Source: UMGS1696 sp964558485 (GTDB lineage Bacteria > Bacillota > Clostridia > Oscillospirales > CAG-272). From it: a stretch of DNA of 30,549 nucleotides. The position numbers were made by a program, and so were the translations under genes. Location: NCBI GenBank assembly GCA_964558485.1, contig CAZLED010000028.1, forward strand, positions 1 through 30,549. Reading direction: 5' to 3'. Position 1 is the stretch's first letter; every line of letters begins with the position of its first letter. Below, piece by piece: positions 25,474 to 30,549 of the stretch. The notes under the pieces were generated by a model. It did not search any database, was not told the DNA's origin, and saw only the letters and a program-made list of their open reading frames with translations.

Positions 25474-25505
25474 ATTGTACCAGATTTTTCGGGATTTTGA
25501 AAGCG
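25474..25505 (-). promoter_or_regulatory. Putative extended -10 promoter of the ATPase gene
   Basis: Minus strand: TACAAT (25479-25474) preceded by TGG, which fits an extended -10. The matching -35 region (TTTCAA at 17 bases) is weak. The leader is about 95 bases. I see no riboswitch-like fold in it. Confidence 0.5.
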
Positions 25506-25609
25506 TTTTTTTTACCGAAATTTGTTTTTTATCTTTGTGCAACCTGCACACGCCAAAGGCTCGTTCTCGTGGTCTTGCACTTTAGCAGGCGAACTGCTTC
25601 TTAATTTTA
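25480..25609. other. Gap between tex and the ATPase gene
   Basis: About 130 bases with two small perfect stems, TGTGCA-ACC-TGCACA and GCAG-5-CTGC, but neither is followed by a T-run on the minus strand. No convincing terminator for tex is visible, so some read-through into the ATPase gene is possible. Confidence 0.4.
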
Positions 25610-27772
25610 TTAAGATTTGCAGATCCTGCGCAGGCCGATGCGTCCCCGTTCCCGGTCGATCTGCACCACCTGCACCTGGATCACGTCTCCCACCGCCACC
25701 ACCTGGGACGGATGCTGGATATAGCGGTCGGAAAGTGCGGAGATGTGTACCAGTCCGTCCTGGTGGATGCCAATGTCCACAAAGGCGCCGAAGTCCACCA
25801 CGTTGCGCACCGTGCCGGTGAAGATCTGCCCTTCCGTGATCTCGTCCAGGGTCATGACCTTTTCCCGCAGCACCGGAGACGGCAGTGTGTCTCGGATGTC
25901 CCTGCCCGGCTTTTCCAGCTCGCCGATGATATCCGTCAGGGTCGGCACACCACAGACAAGCGCTCCTGCCAGCGTGGACAAGCCCACCTTTTCTGCCTTT
26001 TGCCGCAGATCCCCAAGACCACCCAGACCTATGTCCGCTTCCGTGTATCCGAACCGGTCACACAGCGCCTTGGCTATGGCGTAGGATTCCGGATGCACAC
26101 CGGTGTTGTCCAGCACTTCTGCGGAACCGGGCACACGGAGAAAGCCTGCCGCCTGTTCGTAGGTCTTTGCCCCAAACCGCGGCACCTTTTTCACGTCCGC
26201 ACGACTGGCGAACCGTCCGTTTTCTTCCCGGTATTTGACGATGTTTTTCGCCGTGGTCTTGTTCAGTCCGGCGATGTAGGAAAGCAAGGCTGGGGAGGCT
26301 GTGTTCAGATCCACGCCAACGGCGTTGACGCAGTCCTCCACCACACCGGAAAGGGCCTCTGCCAACCGGGTCTGCCGCATATCGTGCTGGTACTGCCCCA
26401 CACCAATGGAGCGTGGCTCGATCTTCACCAGCTCCGCCAAGGGATCCTGCAGTCTGCGTCCAATGGATACGGCACTGCGCTCGGTCACGTCCAGGTCGGG
26501 AAACTCTGCAGCGCCCAGCTCCGACGCCGAATACACCGATGCGCCTGCCTCTGACACGATGCTGTATTGCACCTTGTGGTCGGCTGCACCAATGGTCTCT
26601 GCGATAAACTGTTCGCTTTCGCCGGAGGCTGTGCCGTTGCCGATAGCCACCACATCCACATGGTATCTTTGGATCAGCCCCAGGACGGTCTTTTTGGCTT
26701 CTGCGACCTTTTCGTGGGGCTTGGTGGGATAGATCACAGCGGTGTCCAGCACGGCTCCGGTGGGAGACAGCACCGCCAATTTGCAACCGGTACGATAGCC
26801 GGGGTCAAAGCCCAATACCGTCTTGCCACGAAGCGGTGGTGTCAACAGCAGATTTTTTAGGTTCATGGCGAAGTTGCCGATAGCGCCTTCCTCGGCCTGT
26901 GCCGTCAGCTCACCACGGAGCTCTCGTTCTATGGACGGTGCCAGCAGTCGGTCGTATCCATCCGCAATGGCTTCACGGAGCAGCTGCTTGGCATATCCGT
27001 CTCCCTCTCGCCGCAGCACCTGGTTGGCCATGGCGTGCAGAAGCAGGTCTCTGTCCACCTGTACGGTCACACGCAGTGCCTCTTCCCGTTCCCCACGATT
27101 GATGGCAAGCACCCGGTGAGATGGGATCTTGGCAAGTGGCTCCACGTGGTCGGCGTATCCGGCGTAAGGGGACGTGCGTGGATCGGCGGTCAGCACCGTG
27201 GCGATCTGTCCCCGGCGATAGGTCAGCTCTCGTGCGATCCTGCGATTCTCCGGCGCATCCGTCACCAGCTCGGCCAAAATATCCTTGGCACCCTGTAGGG
27301 CCTGTTCTGCGCTCTCCACGCCTTTGTCCGGTGCGATGTAGTCCTTGGCGATCTCCGGCAGGCTGGGCTTATAAAACTTTTTTTGATCAAGGATCAGCAG
27401 TGCCAACGGTTCCAGTCCTTTTTCTTTGGCAACAGAGGCACGGGTGCGCTTCTTGGGACGATAGGGTCTGTAGATGTCCTCCACCTCGGTGACGGTGGCA
27501 GCGGCGTCCAGGGCACGCTCCAAGTCTTCGTTCCACTGCTCCAGGGCGATCAGCTTGTCCTTGACCTCACGCTTGCGTTCTGCCAGGGCTCGCAGTGCGG
27601 TGAGCTTTTCCGTCAGGGCACGCAGTGTGGTGTCGTCCAGGCCACCGGTGACTTCCTTCCGGTACCGGGCGATAAAGGGGACCGTGTTGCCCTCGTCCAG
27701 CAGGTTCACAGCGGCCTGTACCTGTTTTAGCGGCAGCGATAAACTGGCAGCTACGGCTTCTTCTATGGTCAT
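25610..27772 (-). CDS. tex: Tex-family S1 RNA-binding protein
   Basis: Conserved cytosolic protein of 720 residues that binds nucleic acid and affects transcription and stress responses in several bacteria. Domains in order: N-terminal helical Tex region (VPFIARYRKEVTGGLDD, EDIYRPYRPKKRTRA), YqgF/RNase H-like domain (VLGFDPGYRTGCKLAVL, AIGNGTASGESEQFI), helix-hairpin-helix (VDLNTASPALLSYIAGL, KNIVKYREENGRF), and the C-terminal S1 domain (GTVRNVVDFGAFVDIGIHQDGLVHIS). All are complete. ATG 27772 (MTIEEAV) lies six bases after AAGGAG; the frame is open to 27838 but carries no ribosome site there. It follows the GH2 gene after 86 bases and has no evident own promoter. Confidence 0.96.
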   Translation of the reverse strand: MTIEEAVAASLSLPLKQVQAAVNLLDEGNTVPFIARYRKEVTGGLDDTTLRALTEKLTALRALAERKREVKDKLIALEQWNEDLERALDAAATVTEVEDIYRPYRPKKRTRASVAKEKGLEPLALLILDQKKFYKPSLPEIAKDYIAPDKGVESAEQALQGAKDILAELVTDAPENRRIARELTYRRGQIATVLTADPRTSPYAGYADHVEPLAKIPSHRVLAINRGEREEALRVTVQVDRDLLLHAMANQVLRREGDGYAKQLLREAIADGYDRLLAPSIERELRGELTAQAEEGAIGNFAMNLKNLLLTPPLRGKTVLGFDPGYRTGCKLAVLSPTGAVLDTAVIYPTKPHEKVAEAKKTVLGLIQRYHVDVVAIGNGTASGESEQFIAETIGAADHKVQYSIVSEAGASVYSASELGAAEFPDLDVTERSAVSIGRRLQDPLAELVKIEPRSIGVGQYQHDMRQTRLAEALSGVVEDCVNAVGVDLNTASPALLSYIAGLNKTTAKNIVKYREENGRFASRADVKKVPRFGAKTYEQAAGFLRVPGSAEVLDNTGVHPESYAIAKALCDRFGYTEADIGLGGLGDLRQKAEKVGLSTLAGALVCGVPTLTDIIGELEKPGRDIRDTLPSPVLREKVMTLDEITEGQIFTGTVRNVVDFGAFVDIGIHQDGLVHISALSDRYIQHPSQVVAVGDVIQVQVVQIDRERGRIGLRRICKS

Positions 27773-27858
27773 AGGTTCTCCTTTGGTATCATGCGAAATG
27801 CGTGGGTATCCTTCGGACATACGACAGCAGCCACACATCCGATATTTTCGATCTTCAT
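27769..27858 (-). CDS. Possible 29-residue small ORF bridging the GH2 gene and tex
   Basis: An ATG (27858-27856) directly follows the GH2 stop TAA, and the frame stays open for 29 codons until TGA (27771-27769), which overlaps the tex ATG as ATGA. The peptide begins MKIENIGCVAAVVCPKD and has two Cys residues (8 and 14). No Shine-Dalgarno sequence precedes it, so it could only be translated by reinitiation after the GH2 stop. It may be a coupling leader for tex or simply chance. Confidence 0.3.
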   Translation of the reverse strand: MKIENIGCVAAVVCPKDTHAFRMIPKENL

Positions 27859-30132
27859 TTATTTGCGGTATCCGAGCTTATCCACCATCCGGCGCATCCA
27901 GTCTCCGTCGTAAGGCGGCAGACCGGTCAGGTAGTGGTTCCGGGCAGGCACACCGTCGGCGGTATAGTCGATGACCAGGCAGCGCTTTTCGCTGACCATG
28001 ATCCGCAGGCTGCCCACCTGCTTTTTCTCACCGGGCAGCAGCGTGCACTCGCCTGTATGCACCACAGCATCGGTGTCCCCGTCGGTGATCGTCCACTGGA
28101 CTTTATGTACCTCTCGTGTGTCGTTGGTGGCGTAGACGGGATAATACCAGCCGGACGCTTCGCCTACGAACACCAGCACATCCTTTTGGGACGCTTGGAT
28201 ATAGTCATACGCCAACTTTTTGTTGTAGTAATAGTCCACCGCAGCGTCGGAGATCTGGGGCCAGCAGTCGATCATGTTCCACCAGATGATGCCGGTGCGA
28301 TCCCACTTCAGGGCACGGGCACGTTCGATGAAGAATTTCAGCGCCTCTGCCTGGGATACCTGGGACAGGAACGAGAAGGTGGCAAGGTCCAGCGTCTCCG
28401 GATCCACACCGAACAGCAGCTTCACCTGATCCTTCATGAGCTCGTTGCGGCCATGTCCATCGGAATATAGCAGATTCTCCGTACTGTGTGCTGCCCAGCT
28501 GCGGTTTCGGGTAGGCCAAAGGTCTTCTGCCGGAATGAACTTGGCGATGCTTTCCGGGGCCGGACAGCCGTGGTAGCCTGCTTCGCCAATGAAGGATGCG
28601 GTGCAGTCCCGGTAGTAGGGATCCTTGTACCAGGCTCTGGGTCCCCAGGTATGCTGCTCCGGCACGTTGTCCAGCGTGAATCCCTCCGGCACCTCCGGTG
28701 AGGAGCAAACGTAGTACCGGTATGGGTCGTGGGCCTGCAGAAGTCTTGGCAAAAGCTCTTTGGCTATGCGATTGTAGCGCACCCGATATTCCGGGTAGTC
28801 GAAGGCCATGTTCTTCTGGTCGATCTCGTTGTCAGAGGCATACAGGCACACGCAGGGATGGTTCCGGATCCGGCACAGCAGCTTTTCGATCTCGTCGGAC
28901 AGCACATTGTCGAGAGCACCGTCCTGTGGATAGGTGGTGTTGCCCATGGCAAAGTCCTGCCAGAGCAGGATCCCCTCCCGGTCACACAGGTCGTAGAGCA
29001 GATCGTCTTCGTAGATGCCACCGCCCCAGCACCGGATGATGTTGCAGCCGCAGTCTGAAATAAGTCCTACCGCCGCCGGGATCCGCTCCTTGGCTCGGCT
29101 GTGGAACGCATCCATGGGTACCCAGTTGGTGCCGTGGCAGAAGATGGGCGTCTCGTTGACGTAGAAGCAGAATTTCTGTTGTCCCGGCGTGAAGTCCCGT
29201 TCCAAGCGGATGTGCCGGATACCGATATGCTCCACCTTTTCGTCCAGCAGCTCCTCGCCACGCCAAAGACGGGTGGTCATGGTGTACAGGTTTTGTGCAC
29301 CGTATCCCTTTGGCCACCAGAGCTTGGGCGTGCGCACCGTATATTCGCCGTTCATGCTGATGTGGCTGGGACGGCAGGCTACGGTGAAGCTATGGTCGCC
29401 GCAGGTCGCTTCCATGGTGATGCGATAGTCCAGCAGGTCACCATCGGTGCTTTGGAACCGCACGGCCCACCGCAGGGTCGCCGCCGTTTCGTTGGCAGCG
29501 GAGAAAGCAAAATAGGTCTGGGTCAGGCGTGTTTTCTTTCGGCTGTACAGGGTCACGTCACGCCAGATGCCAGCGGTCACCAGCCTTGGTGCGATGTCCC
29601 AGCCGAAGCAGTGTGCCGCCTTGCGGATGTAGGAAATCTGGTTCCGGTCAGCGGTACCGATCATGCCCACCGGATAATCCATTCCTCGAATATAGTGCAT
29701 GGCAGGATAGATGGTGACCATGACTGTATTCTCACCCGATCGCAGCACCGCAGACACGTTCATCTCATGCTCCACGAACATATCCTCGGTATGCCCCACC
29801 CATTCGCCGTTGACAAACACATCGGCCACCGTATCGATGCCGTCAAACCGTAGGATCATCTCTTCTCCGGCAGGCAGCTCGTCCAGCGTAAAGCTTCTGG
29901 CATAGACAAAGGTACAGGCTTCGTAGTCCATGTATTGGTAATAATTATCCGCATAAAAGGGATCCGGGGTGATGCCGGCATGAAACAGATCCAGCTGTAC
30001 ATTGCCCGGCACCGCGCCGGTGAGGGTGTACTGCACGTGCTCCGTATCCGGCACCCAGCCATACCGGGGCTTTTTGTATGTATCGCCAGCCAGGCAATAG
30101 AGCTGCCACGTGCCATTCAGCGAACACTTCAT
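27859..30132 (-). CDS. Glycoside hydrolase family 2, beta-mannosidase-like
   Basis: Intracellular glycosidase of 757 residues without signal peptide, probably releasing terminal beta-linked sugars (mannose most likely) from imported oligosaccharides. It starts SLNGTWQLYCL and has VPGNVQLDLFHAG of the sugar-binding domain, CFGWDIAPRLVTAGIWRDVTLYS, an immunoglobulin-like domain, LWWPKGYGAQNLYT and the TIM barrel (NIIRCWGGGIYEDDLLYDLCDREGILLWQDF in pieces). The acid/base is Glu436 in YASDNEID, where NHPSVVLWCGNNE is usual; the nucleophile is Glu517 in FIGEAGYHG. ATG 30132 follows AAAGGAGG. The start is 19 bases after the stop of the amylase-family gene, so they form an operon. Confidence 0.88.
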   Translation of the reverse strand: MKCSLNGTWQLYCLAGDTYKKPRYGWVPDTEHVQYTLTGAVPGNVQLDLFHAGITPDPFYADNYYQYMDYEACTFVYARSFTLDELPAGEEMILRFDGIDTVADVFVNGEWVGHTEDMFVEHEMNVSAVLRSGENTVMVTIYPAMHYIRGMDYPVGMIGTADRNQISYIRKAAHCFGWDIAPRLVTAGIWRDVTLYSRKKTRLTQTYFAFSAANETAATLRWAVRFQSTDGDLLDYRITMEATCGDHSFTVACRPSHISMNGEYTVRTPKLWWPKGYGAQNLYTMTTRLWRGEELLDEKVEHIGIRHIRLERDFTPGQQKFCFYVNETPIFCHGTNWVPMDAFHSRAKERIPAAVGLISDCGCNIIRCWGGGIYEDDLLYDLCDREGILLWQDFAMGNTTYPQDGALDNVLSDEIEKLLCRIRNHPCVCLYASDNEIDQKNMAFDYPEYRVRYNRIAKELLPRLLQAHDPYRYYVCSSPEVPEGFTLDNVPEQHTWGPRAWYKDPYYRDCTASFIGEAGYHGCPAPESIAKFIPAEDLWPTRNRSWAAHSTENLLYSDGHGRNELMKDQVKLLFGVDPETLDLATFSFLSQVSQAEALKFFIERARALKWDRTGIIWWNMIDCWPQISDAAVDYYYNKKLAYDYIQASQKDVLVFVGEASGWYYPVYATNDTREVHKVQWTITDGDTDAVVHTGECTLLPGEKKQVGSLRIMVSEKRCLVIDYTADGVPARNHYLTGLPPYDGDWMRRMVDKLGYRK

Positions 30133-30151
30133 TGGGTCATCCTCCTTTGTT

Positions 30152-30549
30152 TCATCGCAGCCACAGTACCTCACCGGGCTGCAGACAGTAGATCCCTGCA
30201 CCTATGGTCGTTTTGGTCAGCAGAGAGCGCATGGGCGTTTTGAGCTCGATCTCCACCGGTGTCTCTCCACGGTTTGCCCAAACGGTGATCGTCTGCCCTT
30301 CGTCTGTCCGGGTCCGGGTGAAGCACAGCACGTTCTCGTCCACCTGCTGCAGCTGCAATACACCTGTGTGCAGTACGTGCTCCTGCTTGCGGCACATTCC
30401 CACTTTTTGGTAAAAATCCAATAGGTCGGTGTCCATGTGGTGCCAGGGGAACGGTCGGCGGCAGAAGGGATCCCGATAGCCTTCCATGCCCACCTCGTCT
30501 CCATAATACACGCAGGGGATCCCCGGCAGTGCTGCCAACAGACCATAGG
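30152..30549 (-). CDS. GH13 alpha-amylase-family enzyme, C-terminal part only
   Basis: The frame is open to the right edge (YGLLAALPGIPCVYYGDE), so the gene starts outside the window. The visible 130 or so residues cover the end of the TIM barrel, LPGIPCVYYGDEVGMEGYRD and CRRPFPW, typical of neopullulanase/alpha-glucosidase-like GH13 enzymes, and a C-terminal beta domain (VLCFTRTRTDEGQTITVWANRGE). Catalytic residues lie in the missing part. Followed 19 bases later by the GH2 gene. Substrate class is alpha-glucan; exact specificity unknown. Confidence 0.88.
   Translation of the reverse strand, partial: YGLLAALPGIPCVYYGDEVGMEGYRDPFCRRPFPWHHMDTDLLDFYQKVGMCRKQEHVLHTGVLQLQQVDENVLCFTRTRTDEGQTITVWANRGETPVEIELKTPMRSLLTKTTIGAGIYCLQPGEVLWLR

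Noticed and set aside
25535..25553. TGTGCA-ACC-TGCACA stem as the tex terminator
   Set aside because: On the minus strand it is followed by an A-rich, not T-rich, tract, and the 3-base loop is tight.

Overview
The window looks like the chromosome of a low-G+C-phylum but fairly G+C-rich Clostridia member, probably of the Oscillospiraceae/Ruminococcaceae type. The evidence is a sigma-F-like sporulation sigma factor, the Firmicutes-type hrcA-grpE-dnaK-dnaJ-prmA-rsmE heat-shock operon with a CIRCE operator, strong GGAGG ribosome binding sites, several near-perfect TTGACA-N17-TATAAT promoters, a sortase-type cell-wall protein and an MsmK-like sugar ATPase. I saw no rRNA, tRNA, CRISPR array, insertion sequence or prophage gene. 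The organism assignment is inference.

Layout. 1-593: 3' part of a sigma-F-like gene (+). 603-708: inverted arrays of 7-bp repeats between convergent genes. 694-2325 (-): metallo-beta-lactamase (MBL) fold protein with a C-terminal beta-rich region. 2500-5417 (+): a two-gene unit of a cytosolic Cys-type sulfatase and an unusual ACT-ACT-MBL fusion. 5478-7973 (-): DNA polymerase I. 8232-8663 (+): small lipoprotein. 8733-14244 (-): a tight five-gene sugar/polyol catabolic operon (UlaG-like lactonase, Zn-dependent dehydrogenase, FGGY kinase, two tandem mannitol-dehydrogenase paralogues). 14463-15302 (+): a divergent aldo/keto reductase. Both of these units start from promoters that occupy the same 35 bp. 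15393-23019 (-): heat-shock operon with a degraded membrane-protein gene at its end. 23248-24072 (-): surface protein. 24264-25376 (-): orphan MsmK/UgpC-type ATPase. 25610-30549 (-): tex, a beta-mannosidase-like GH2 enzyme and the end of a GH13 amylase-family gene.

How the genes fit together. The heat-shock operon couples chaperones with ribosome modification enzymes (PrmA, RsmE); HrcA would repress it at CIRCE, while a perfect consensus promoter before rsmE would give RsmE a HrcA-independent supply. The 8733-14244 operon encodes oxidation, phosphorylation, lactone opening and a second redox pair, but no transporter or regulator. It reads as an uncharacterised route for a polyol, ketose or aldonolactone, and it is the best candidate in the window for an undescribed system. 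The two paralogous dehydrogenases have both lost the conserved His of the K-x4-N-x2-H motif of their family. The GH2/GH13 genes and the MsmK-like ATPase point to a glycan-using gut or rumen lifestyle.
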